Source: Datura wrightii
Taxonomy: Eukaryota > Streptophyta > Magnoliopsida > Solanales > Solanaceae
Length of the DNA stretch: 64,000 bases
Assembly (NCBI GenBank): GCA_035772735.1
Contig: JASDFA010000003.1
Span: 64,166,501-64,230,500, forward strand
Direction: 5' to 3'
Shown here: piece after piece, positions 35,626 through 44,641 of the stretch
Numbering within the stretch: the stretch's first letter is position 1
Layout: each line of letters begins with the position of its first letter
Notes under the pieces: model-generated
What the model saw: only the letters and a program-made list of their open reading frames with translations
What the model was told of the DNA's origin: nothing
The model's database searches: none
Translations under genes and position numbers: made by a program

Positions 35626-36040
35626 ATATCTTTCTATTCCGAGGTCGTAGGGAGAACTGGGGACGGTGCTGCCATATCTATTATCTTATGAAATTTCTAG
35701 TATCCTGGGAGGATGCTGGGGAGGTTATAAGACACCTGCTTTTGTCCCTAGACTAATTTTCCCCAATTATAGCACTTCACTGGTGCCTTCTCCAACTACC
35801 GTAGCTGACTTGCAGCTAACTGGAGTCTATCCCATATCAGATGGTATTCTAGAAAGACACAACAATGAAAACTTAGGGACTCATCCCTATACAACTCAAC
35901 TCTATAGCACGATCTAAGACAAAGAAAGGGTAACCATACTATCATGCCTCGTAACCTCTTCCTTATAGAATGTGGTGCACAACACATTTATAAGTAAGAC
36001 TCTATTAGATAAAGCTTGCAGACTCCCTAGGATACAAATT
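35626..36040 (-). other. F leader and possible gag start
   Basis: No long ORF. The minus strand from the primer site runs about 360 bp to ATGGCAGCACCG, the place where E and D start gag. Only about 16 codons remain before the D insertion, one of them a stop, so the gag call is weak. Confidence 0.45.
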
Positions 36041-36052
36041 GCTCTGATACCA
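36041..36052 (-). promoter_or_regulatory. F primer-binding site (tRNA-iMet)
   Basis: Minus strand TGGTATCAGAGC, perfect, four bases from the LTR end at 36057. Confidence 0.92.
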
Positions 36053-36056
36053 AGTT

Positions 36057-39000
36057 TGTCACGCCCCTACCTTGGGAGGCATGATTGACACCTAGTGCTA
36101 TACTGGGATTTGACTGACCTAACTGGGCTTATGCACGTCTAGTGCATGCCTGCAACTCAATTCAAGAAAACAACAAGAAATATCTCGATTGTAAGCACAG
36201 CACCCGACCGACAAGGTTGTATAGCCACCTGTAAATAAAAATAGCTAAGCAACAACAGGCAACAAAATGGGATCCTATGCAAACCGACAAGACCACCATG
36301 TTGTTTAGTGATAACATAAATGAGAACAAGCAACTATACTAGGCCCTACACGGCCAACATACGAAACATAACTAATTTATGTACCACACGGCCAACAATA
36401 CTAACTAACTGACGACTGTAGTCTGCAAGCCTCTAAGAAGACAAATAGTGGTCGGGATAGGGCCCCGGCCTACCCCAAATACTAAACAACTGAAAGAGTA
36501 TAGCCTCTACAACCTGGCAACTTCGAACGATGGGAGCTGGAGAAACTACTGAGTCTGAACAGCTGCTATTGGAGAGCTTGAACTCTATTTGTCTAAACCT
36601 GTAGCAAGTAATGCAACGCCTGGGGATGGGCGTCAGTACAACATATACCAAATGTGTAAGGCGGTAAGTAAGCTGTTAAGATTGGAAGTATGTAGAGAAA
36701 CAGAGCAAAAAGATTAACCTATAAGATGAATTATTCATAATCTGCATATAGAAAAACACTACACGTCTATGAGATATAACTGTACAATCATATATTCATA
36801 AGCTATAGCTAGCAGACAAGAATACAAACAAGAACCTAACCTAGCCCCCATAAGCCTGGAAGATACAAGCAACACAGAAATAACCTACTGGGACCCTCAT
36901 AAGCCCTGACAAGTACACTTTAATTTATATACCCCTATCTAGGTTTCTATACTCGTGCTATAAACAACCTACCTGTCCCCCTGGGTCTGTAACTAAGCCC
37001 ACTTGGCTCCTGATCTGTAGTTGTGTATGAGTCTAGTGGACTCCTGATAATTGCACCCATGCACCAGGCTCGATGTGGGTGTGATGCTAATACAACATGG
37101 AAATAATAGTCTAGCCATTCAATGGACTGTATAAGCCCCTTGGGCCTTATCATCATCCCTTAGGATGGAATATCACTCCTTGGAGGAACGTCATCTAGCC
37201 CCTAGCGAGCGAATACACAACTAGTAACCCTGAGGTGGTCAAAGAAGGCTCGTAAGTGAGGGAAACTCCACCCGAGGTACTATACTGAGGTCTCAATCTA
37301 TCCACTCAAAAAGCGTATCTGGCTTTCGGGGCTTAACGCGACCGCTTCTCTCCCCTAGAATAATCTATATGGCTGCTAGCAGGCACACCCTGTGCGCCTG
37401 TATCTGATCAGAGGATCCTGGTGGTGATCATAATCTCTAACAGTCTAGGCCGAATAGGGCGAGATCTGTAGTGGCCTAATAATACTTTGAATGTCATGTT
37501 CGGGAAATTATAACTCACTAGCAACTGTAGGGTCGCAGATGACCAATTACTTAGTCCTTTTACTTAGAACAACTGTAGGAATGCTACTGAGCGGACATGC
37601 TTTTGAGCGGTCGGTCTCTAATCCTCTACAGGTAGCCTACTAAAATCCTTAGCATGAGGGTAACACTATGCTAACATGGTTTTAGTACTTTAGCCCTTAA
37701 CTTGGTCTGTTCAGATCTTTTATGACTCTTCTGGAGGACTCCTAATCTTGAAGTTAAGTTTACACGGCAACCTGTACCTGAGTATCTCATTGAAGTAAGC
37801 TGGGGCGTTGGCCCCGCCTCTAACAACTAATAAGGTCCCCTTCCTTAGGGTACCCACCTGTAAGATGAATACTAAGTCAACTAGAATTGACAGTCACTGG
37901 TAGTAGCTAACTAGATGGGAGGCTTTCACTCAGTTAACTCGACAACTCTTGTGCCGATGACTCTAAAGTATGGACATCCTATCTAAGTTTCTGGTCCTGA
38001 GGAGTAAGGGTACGCCAATGGCCTCTGGGCATGCTTCACTGACAATACAGTGCCAAACTGGTAGTTTTATCACCTAGCTGCGCCTATTCTGTTCAACTTA
38101 CTAACTCAGGCCCAATAACTATCCACGAGCTTCTATGGTCTAGGTGTGATAACAAAACATACAATTCTACTAACACAATGAACTAGAGGATAAAAGAGTT
38201 TCTATGATGCTTCTAGCGTGTGTCAAACTTAGCATGTTTTTTCTCGACAAGGGATATTGCGGTATAATCTATACACATTTTCTAGCAGCTAACCTCAACA
38301 TATATATTCATAGTCTACAAACAACAACTGACCACAACATGTCTAATCACAATCTACTGGTAGCAACTATTTGCAACATATTGGGACCATTATTTCCATC
38401 CAAGAACATAAGTCGTAGCACTGTATGACGAGAATAACTTGAGAGGGATAATCCTTACATACCTCAATTTCTGTTTTCTGAATAACCGATGAGTTTCGAC
38501 TCATATTCGTCAGCTCTTCTTACCTATAACTATAATACTAGTAGAAAGAGACTAATTTCAATACCAAATTCAGCTTAAAAGGATAACTTTTGATGCTAAT
38601 AACCATAAACTTCAACTTCACAAAATGCGGTCGAAAACCTATAATTTCTCGAGAGTTCTGAAGGGAGAAATGCTTACTTAAAGCCAGCAGACGTATAGGA
38701 ATAAATTTGGAGCAATTCTGACAACTTTTGCTCGGTGGGATTCTAATTGCCAGGCGTATTACGGGAAAATACCTTCGTAGTAATGCTCTCTGTAGGCTTA
38801 GAACTCAATATCTGAAGTTAATTGAGTTTGGACGACATTTCATAGCGTAATCGGAAGAAAATTGTGTAAAAGTTGCATATTGCCCTTTCTCTGGACGAGG
38901 CCTATGTTGGAAATGACTAACAATTGAACTAGAAAAGTATTTATATACTTAAGGGTGGTGGACTGGGGGGGGACCCCACGCCGCCCAACGCGGTGAAGTA

Positions 39001-39210
39001 CCCCTGCATCGTGCCCCTCCTTGCGCCAGGGGCTTGGCGCGCTGCGCTGGCCAGTGCACTGCTTGTTGGCGCGTTGTGTTGGCCCTGTACGCGCTAGTCC
39101 TATTCGTGCCCACTTCCGAGGCTTTTCCCACACATAAAAACCTCTTCTTACTCACCACCACTCAGACGTACTCCTACTAAACTTTAACATTTTTTTAACG
39201 GGGTGTAACA
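36057..39210 (-). repeat. F 5' LTR
   Basis: 3154 bp bounded by TGTCACGCCCC on the left and GGGGTGTAACA on the right, the complements of Del LTR ends. No second copy in the window. No nested element or ORF recognised inside. On the minus strand a TATAAATA (38938-38945) lies just downstream of a GC-rich block (38960-39110) with GGCGCGCTGCGC and TTGGCGCGTTG words, so transcription would run leftwards from about 38910. Confidence 0.8.
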
Positions 39211-39243
39211 TCTCAAGCTATGAAACACACCTACAAATCTGCC
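39211..39243 (-). pseudogene. pol: G integrase fragment between F and C
   Basis: With C removed, minus strand reads across 49231 into 39243: WD*PYLFHICEDGQICRCVS. This is the integrase N-terminal region of an Athila-like pol. The last five bases (39239-39243, CTGCC) are the C target duplication, repeated at 49226-49230. Confidence 0.8.
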
Positions 39244-39585
39244 TGATCTTGGGCAGATTTATATGCCCAAGTGATACTCAAACGTATCAATTTTACCTTG
39301 TTTGTTTTGCAATGTGTATATAATATCATGTAATTGGTAATAAAATGTGAATTTATACTAACCAACATGATTAGCATTTGTTTTGCAGGTAAATGTGATT
39401 TTTAGGAGCTAAAATGCATGTTAGAACTATGTCGGAGTTGGACTTGGATGCGAGCGTGGAAAAGACCTTGGAATTCACATTTTATAGGGGCTCCGCGATG
39501 GAGCCGTGCCACGCTACCATCACGGTAGCACACTGCCTGAACAGGAATAGAAATGGCAAATTCCAGTGTGCCTTCGCGTCAGCTC

Positions 39586-39721
39586 CGTGGCACGGAGAGA
39601 GGCCTCCGCGTTGGCCTCCGTGCCACGTTGAGGCTAATTTACCGGACCCTGAAATTCCAGTGAAGGTCCGCGTCCACGCCGTGTCACGGAGGCAGTCCTC
39701 CGCGTTGGCCTCCGTGACACG
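39586..39721 (+). promoter_or_regulatory. two palindromic modules upstream of the C TATA box
   Basis: Module 1: CGTGGCACGGAG (39586-39597) with CTCCGTGCCACG (39616-39627), a perfect 12-bp inverted repeat. Module 2: CGTGTCACGGAGG (39680-39692) with CCTCCGTGACACG (39709-39721), perfect 13 bp. Both spacers contain CTCCGCGTT. Related modules recur inside C at 43591-43728 and, more eroded, in the LTRs of A and B. Confidence 0.75.
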
Positions 39722-39754
39722 TTGCTTGTTATTCCGGGAAAAATTTCCCACTAG

Positions 39755-39762
39755 TATAAATA
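39755..39762 (+). promoter_or_regulatory. TATA box of C 5' LTR (TATAAATA)
   Basis: TATAAATAG about 33 bp after the second palindromic module. In the 3' LTR (near 48281) a 2-bp loss leaves AGATAAATAG, so that copy lacks the T-A-T-A start. Confidence 0.72.
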
Positions 39763-39900
39763 GCACACTTAGGTTTATTTTAAACAGTTTTTAGTTTTAA
39801 GACTGAGTTCAGAAGTGGAGAGCAAGGACGTGGGTTAGGAGCAGTTGAGGAACGAAAAAGCTAAGGGATTTCTTCTCTTCTTTTCTTCTTTCTATCAATT

Positions 39901-40824
39901 GTACGTATGATTTACACTCATTTTAGGATGATCAATCCACCAATGAGTGGCTAATTCTCTTCCTTGCTGAGGTTTTGAACATGTGTAATGAATTTTGATT
40001 ATAATTGATATGGTTTTCTTCTTCTTCTTTCATGTTGTTCTATTAATTCTTGTTCTTACTGCATTAGTGATTGGCCAACATTAATGTACATCTAAAAAGT
40101 CCAATTTCACTCGAGAGAGCAAGAAATTGGAAAGTTGTGAATTAATAGGGTATTGTTCTTAACTTGATTTGGGAAAATTGGGTTTTGATGTGCTTTCCTG
40201 ATAGAAATATACTTGAAAGCCGTATTAGTCAATTTAGGAACCGAAATTGTAGTGCTAGGTCATAAATTGCATTTGATCACAGAAATGTAGACGGATGGTT
40301 TATGATTCTAAAGTGAAATTAAATACGAAAGTTTTAATTTCTAGGCGAATGTTCTTGGCTAGCAATATGAAGAAGAGATTAACCAAATTATCATGATTAT
40401 CAAGTTCATTACTTGTTCTTAACCTTGGCATGTTCATATCCATTGTCTGAATTCACAGTAAATAGTTGTTATTAATTTTAGTATATATAGTTTAGAAATA
40501 AAAACTCAAGTAACTGTTGGTTACATTGTTGTTAGCATAATTAGAAGTGAAATAGGAATATAGTAAACTAGGCAAATTTACATATCTTGAGCCTCCTTGG
40601 ATCGATACTTGGCTACTTAGCCACTTTATTACTTGTTTGACCACGTGCACTTGCGTGTCGGTTTATAATATATAATACCAATCGGAATAGCACCGAACAA
40701 GTTTTTGGCGCCGTTGCCGGGGAAGGCTAGGCGATTTGTGAAATTGTGTTTAGTGTAAATTTACTGTATTTTTATTTTTATTTTCTTAAGTGTTAACAAC
40801 TTGGTCTTAGCCTGTATTTTGCAG
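39901..40824 (+). other. candidate leader intron of element C
   Basis: CAATT|GTACGTATG in the LTR to TATTTTGCAG before gag. The same layout occurs in A and B. Splicing would drop the primer site and several short upstream frames. After the acceptor, the gag frame meets a TGA before any ATG. Confidence 0.42.
40706..40723 (+). promoter_or_regulatory. C primer-binding site (tRNA-Asp)
   Basis: TGGCGCCGTTGCCGGGGA, exact complement of the plant tRNA-Asp 3' end, as in Athila-type elements. Confidence 0.95.
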
Positions 40825-40950
40825 AGTTTGTTTCTGTGAACACTGGCAAGGGACAAAGAGCTGGTGGAATCTTACTTAGAGCTTGAACGTGAATTTCATA
40901 GTCAACGTAGAGAAGCTCTACGAAAGAAGCTGCAGTTGCTTAAACAGTCT

Positions 40951-42627
40951 ATGATGGAGCAACAAAATCCACCAGTTGTGAGGGCAGTGTTAGTGCCCGA
41001 TGAAGCAGCAGCAAGGCCGGTTCGCGAGGTGGCAATCCCACACGCCAACAATGTACGTTCTAGCATCCGCAAACCAGAGCCTGGAGGGAGGTTTGAATTA
41101 AAGCAGAATATGGTGCAACTCTTGCACACAAGCGGGCAATTTACCGGTCTCCCTCATGAAGATCCACAACAACATCTCCAAAACTTTTTGGAGATAAGTG
41201 ACACTTATATACCCGCTGGAGTGTCACCTGATTATGTTCGGCTCACCTTATTTCCATTTTCCTTACTTGGTGAAGCCAAGAGGTGGTTAAAAGCTGAACC
41301 ACCCAATTCTATATCAACGTGGGATGATCTTGCACGGAAGTTTTTTATCAGAATTTTCCCTTCTGGTAAAACAGCCAGACTTAGAAGTCAAATTCTAAGT
41401 TTTAAACAGAGGGAAGGAGAAAATCTATATCAAGCCTGGGAAAGATTTAAATCCATGTTGCGGGACTGTCCTCATCATCATCAGTCCAATGAGGTGTTGG
41501 TACACACATTTATTGAGGGTTTGGAACCCCACACTAAAATTCTGTTAGATTCAGCAGCTGGAGGGCAAGCGCTGGAAAAGACTTACGAGGAGCTGTACAC
41601 TTTGCTCAACCGAATTTCACAAGGCAATCCAGAATGGAATGCAGATTCTTCAAGAGGTGGAGCAAAGAAAGCAGCGGGAGTGCTTGAAGTGGATGGGTTT
41701 ACAGCTATCGCTGCACAGATAGCTGCTTTGCAAAATCAGTTAAACAACCACTTCAGCAATATGAATTTGAATCAGCCTTCAGCTTCAGTCAGTGCAGTTC
41801 AACAGATGTGGTGTGAAGTGTGTGGTAGTAGTGAGCATTCAACTGAATGTTGTGGTGTAAATCCTGATTCTGTTAACTTTGTGGGCAATGCACAGAGAAA
41901 TCAGCAGCAGTTTGGTAGTGGCTACAACTCAAATTGGAGGAACCATCCGAATTTTTCGTGGGGTAGCAACAACCAACAAGGCCAAAGCTCAGGGCAGGGT
42001 ATGCACAGAAACCAAGGAGGGCAACAAAATTATCAAGCTCAATTCAGAAATCACAATGCCCCTCCTCCACCACCATCACCTACCATTGAGGAGATGTTCA
42101 AAACCATGATCGCTAATCAGGCACAATTGCAGGCTAACTATGTTAAATTGGCAGCCGAAGTGAAGAACAATCAGTTGGCGACCAAGGCTCTTGAATATCA
42201 GTTTGGGCAATTTTCTAGTGCCCAAAATACTAGACCCAGAGGAGGACTACCTAGCGACACGGATCCTAATCCGAAGCAGGTAAATGCAGTGACCACGAGG
42301 AGTGGTTTACAGTTGAAGGAGGTGGAACCGGAAAGACCGCCTCAAAAGTCAGGAGCAGCAGATGTTGAGGGAGAGCAAATCTCAGATAAGGGGAAGACTA
42401 AAGAAGCTGAACCAGAAAGGCCTCCACCCCCGTTCCCTCAACGACTTAAGAAACACAAGGAGGAGGCGTGTTTCCAGAAATTCATGGAGGTACTTAAACA
42501 GGTACATGTTAACTTACCTCTTGTTGATGTCTTGCAGGGAGTGCCAAAATATGCGAAATATATTAAAGACATCGTGGCTAACAAAAGTCGTTTGACTGAG
42601 TATGCCACGGTAGCTTTAACGGAGTAA
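40951..42627 (+). CDS. gag: C Gag polyprotein (Athila-like)
   Basis: Forms the particle shell and binds the RNA. The first in-frame ATG is 40951 (MMEQQNPPVVRAV), giving 558 codons. The conserved stretch ARDKELVESYLELEREF lies upstream in the same frame behind a TGA, so use of a non-AUG start is possible. Domains: linker with SIRKPEPGG; Gag core (LFPFSLLGEAKRWLKAEPPN, TWDDLARKFFIRIFPSGKT, LLDSAAGGQALEKTYEELYT); zinc knuckle WCEVCGSSEHSTECC near 41810-41854 (CX2CX4HX4C); Gln/Asn-rich stretch; proline-rich PPPPPSPTIEEM; C-terminal VNLPLVDVLQGVPKYAKYI. The frame is fully open and ends at a TAA (42625-42627) where A and B have a Glu codon. The protease continues in the same frame. Confidence 0.9.
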   Translation: MMEQQNPPVVRAVLVPDEAAARPVREVAIPHANNVRSSIRKPEPGGRFELKQNMVQLLHTSGQFTGLPHEDPQQHLQNFLEISDTYIPAGVSPDYVRLTLFPFSLLGEAKRWLKAEPPNSISTWDDLARKFFIRIFPSGKTARLRSQILSFKQREGENLYQAWERFKSMLRDCPHHHQSNEVLVHTFIEGLEPHTKILLDSAAGGQALEKTYEELYTLLNRISQGNPEWNADSSRGGAKKAAGVLEVDGFTAIAAQIAALQNQLNNHFSNMNLNQPSASVSAVQQMWCEVCGSSEHSTECCGVNPDSVNFVGNAQRNQQQFGSGYNSNWRNHPNFSWGSNNQQGQSSGQGMHRNQGGQQNYQAQFRNHNAPPPPPSPTIEEMFKTMIANQAQLQANYVKLAAEVKNNQLATKALEYQFGQFSSAQNTRPRGGLPSDTDPNPKQVNAVTTRSGLQLKEVEPERPPQKSGAADVEGEQISDKGKTKEAEPERPPPPFPQRLKKHKEEACFQKFMEVLKQVHVNLPLVDVLQGVPKYAKYIKDIVANKSRLTEYATVALTE

Positions 42628-43236
42628 TGCACTTCCCGTATTCAGAATAGGTTGCCCACAAAACTGAAAGACCCTGGAAGTTTTACTATCCAGCTTACGA
42701 TTGGGCAAAGTATCCGAGCTCGTGGATTATGCGACTTGGGGGCGAGCATAAATCTGATGCCATCTTCGGTATTCAGAAAGTTAGGTCTAGGGAGTCCTAG
42801 ACCTACAATGGTAATCTTGCAGCTAGCAGACAGGTCTTTAGCTAAGCCGGATGGCATTGTTGAGGATGTGTTAGTGCAAGTAGGCTCCCTCATTTTTCCG
42901 GTCGATTTCATTGTTCTGGATTTTGAACCAGATGCTGAAGTCCCATTTATTTTGGGACGACCCTTTTTGGCAACCGGAAAAGCATTAATTGATGTAGCTG
43001 CGGGTCAACTCACGATGCGAGCACATGACAAGGTCGAAGTGTTCGATGTGTACAAGGTACCTAAGCTCCCGACTGTTTATAAGGAACTCTCAGTGATCAA
43101 CGTGATTGATCATGGGAAGGCTAATGGAATGAGTGATTCCCAAGAGTTACTAGGTAGGCCACCGGATAAGGTTGAGAACTACTGGGGGGATGACCATGAT
43201 CGGGACAAATCGTCCATCACCCTAGTAGACAAATGA
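42628..43236 (+). CDS. C aspartic protease, in frame after a single TAA
   Basis: About 202 codons to TGA at 43234-43236, in phase with gag and separated from it only by TAA. It starts CTSRIQNRLPTKLKDPGSFT. Active-site strip LCDLGASINLMPSSVF, with D-L-G-A at 42733-42744. Then ADRSLAKPDGIVEDVLVQVG, FPVDFIVLDFEPDAEVPF and ILGRPFLATGKALIDV, the retropepsin C-terminal half. It would process Gag. Expression needs readthrough, reinitiation or a partner's protease; alternatively the TAA is a recent nonsense mutation. Nothing resembling RT follows. Confidence 0.85.
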   Translation, partial: CTSRIQNRLPTKLKDPGSFTIQLTIGQSIRARGLCDLGASINLMPSSVFRKLGLGSPRPTMVILQLADRSLAKPDGIVEDVLVQVGSLIFPVDFIVLDFEPDAEVPFILGRPFLATGKALIDVAAGQLTMRAHDKVEVFDVYKVPKLPTVYKELSVINVIDHGKANGMSDSQELLGRPPDKVENYWGDDHDRDKSSITLVDK

Positions 43237-43246
43237 GCATAAAGGA

Positions 43247-43294
43247 CGTCGAGCCGCGACGGTAAACCAGGCGCTGCACGGGAGGCAACCCGTG
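43247..43294 (+). promoter_or_regulatory. tandem hairpins after pro in C
   Basis: CGTCG-AGCCG-CGACG (43247-43261) is a perfect 5-bp stem. CACGGG-AGGCAA-CCCGTG (43277-43294) is a perfect 6-bp stem. Against B the second stem changes TTGGG/CCCAA to ACGGG/CCCGT on both sides while the loop AGGCAA stays. Confidence 0.75.
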
Positions 43295-43590
43295 AGAAAA
43301 ATATTTTATTTTTTTTTCTTTTTGCACAGTGTAGTTAATTTTTATTTTTATTTTCGTTTTTATTTTTTATGTCCAACTGTTATTTTTCTTTTTCTTTTCT
43401 TGATTAGGTTTAGATTTTCATTTTAGTTAGCATTTTTTATTTTAGTTAGGAAAATCTATTAATCTAACCAATTTTTGTTTAGTGAGGTGATTTTCAGGTA
43501 TAACGGAGGAAATATACATGGAATCGAGAAAATGAGGCAAGGTATGAAAAATCAAATTAATTGAAGAAACAGTGCACTGGCGCGTTGGCG
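43295..43590 (+). other. T-rich spacer in C
   Basis: About 300 bp dominated by T runs (TTTTTTTTTC, TTTATTTTTATTTT). No ORF, repeat unit or recognisable site. It separates the post-pro hairpins from the palindromic block. Confidence 0.6.
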
Positions 43591-43794
43591 CCGTGTCACG
43601 GAGGCAGTGCTCCGCGTTACCCTCCGTGACACGGTGAAGGTAAAATCCGGATTTTTCAAAAATCCAGTAAGCCAACGCGTTAGCTCCGTGTCACGGAGGA
43701 GGGGCTCCGCGTTACCCTCCGTGACACGTTGCCCCTTATTCAGTGCCGGGTCACACTGGGTTGCCGGGTGACCCGCGTGTTTTCTTTAAATAAA
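43591..43794 (+). promoter_or_regulatory. internal promoter-like block of C (palindromes plus TATA-like box)
   Basis: CCGTGTCACGGAGG (43591-43604) pairs perfectly with CCTCCGTGACACGG (43621-43634). CGTGTCACGGAGG (43687-43699) pairs with CCTCCGTGACACG (43716-43728). The text after the second module (ACACGTTGCCCCTTATTC) parallels the LTR text after its second module (ACACGTTGCTTGTTATTC). A TTTAAATAAA stands at 43785-43794, where the LTR has TATAAATAG. The block therefore looks like a diverged copy of the LTR U3/TATA region placed in front of ORF3. Confidence 0.6.
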
Positions 43795-43928
43795 CCCTCG
43801 ATTTTGCCCAATTTTTCCCCATTTCTCTCCTCCTCCGCGACCAAAACACCCAATTTCCCCTCCCCAACCAACGTGCCACGCTAATAGGCAAGGAAAACAT
43901 CAAATTTCTTCGGTTCTTCAACTAAAAG

Positions 43929-44636
43929 GTATGTTTTCATCGTTTCTCTCAAGTTTTTGGCAATTTTAGTCGAATGTGAGCATGGGAGGTGAAATATATC
44001 ACCCCAAGTAGCAATTAAACATGATGTTGAATTATTTTGTGATTTATTATGTTCGGATTGTTGTAATTAGCGTTTGAACTCGTCGATTATGTGAATAATT
44101 CAAATTTGATTGTAGAAGTGTATTCTAGGGCTTGGGTTGTTGAATTTGACTTGGGCAACTTGATAATTTGATGAATTCGATGCCGGGGTGTGGTTGTAAA
44201 TTGAGATAAGTCGAGGTAAATATTGTGTGAATGTTGTGGGAAGACGAATTCTCGAATTGTTGGGGAAAATTCGAAAATTGTGTAAATTGGTTTGATTAAT
44301 TGGATTCGTTTGTATATAGAATGTTTTTATCGTTGTTTTTATTTTGTTGTTGTTTTTGTTGCAAAGTGCGATGTGTGAATTGTTAGCGATAGTAGGATTT
44401 GGATTAGCTGTAGGAAGTCTGAGTAGTACGCTAACCGTTATGCTGTCGAAATTTTTTTGTGAACGCACTAAGCATGAAGTGTATGGTGTTGTCTGTGGTG
44501 TAATTAGAGTTATCTTTGCCGTAATTTTGTAGAAGTAGCTAAGGCCTAAGTGTGGGGTAAATGTTGTGTAACCCGACCTTAGCCGAAGTTAACAAGTTTT
44601 TAGCTTAACTTTGTGCTTGTTTGTGTAAATTGACAG
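43929..44636 (+). other. candidate 5' UTR intron of ORF3
   Basis: AAAAG|GTATGTTTTC (43924-43938) looks like a plant donor, and TAAATTGACAG|GT (to 44636) like an acceptor six bases before the ORF3 ATG. The interval is T-rich with many stops, and the preceding C-rich stretch after the TATA-like box would be the leader exon. A copy of AAGTGTGGGGTAA lies inside at 44548-44560. Confidence 0.42.
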
Positions 44637-44641
44637 GTACA

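Larger units (their letters stand above)
35626..39210 (-). mobile_element. Element F: Del-type retrotransposon, 5' end only
   Basis: Minus strand. A 3154-bp LTR (36057-39210; minus strand starts TGTTACACCCCG and ends GGGGCGTGACA), an intact tRNA-iMet primer site and about 400 bp of leader. On the minus strand the leader ends with an ATG near 35676 (MAAPSPVLPTTSE, then a stop) that could be the gag start. The rest would lie left of D. The LTR abuts TCTCA of element G, in whose integrase region F is inserted. Confidence 0.82.
39244..40699 (+). repeat. C 5' LTR
   Basis: 1456 bp, starting TGATCTTGGGCAG and ending CACCGAACA before AGTTTTT and the primer site. It contains two strong inverted repeats upstream of TATAAATA and a GTACGT donor-like site at 39901. 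Confidence 0.96.

Noticed and set aside
40902..42632. Minus-strand ORFs inside C gag
   Set aside because: Shadows of the gag frame, with no domains and no conserved counterpart in A or B.
44621..44641. Longer start for ORF3 (MCKLTGT...)
   Set aside because: The upstream codons overlap the TTGACAG acceptor-like site and begin at a non-ATG codon; ATG 44642 is the better start.
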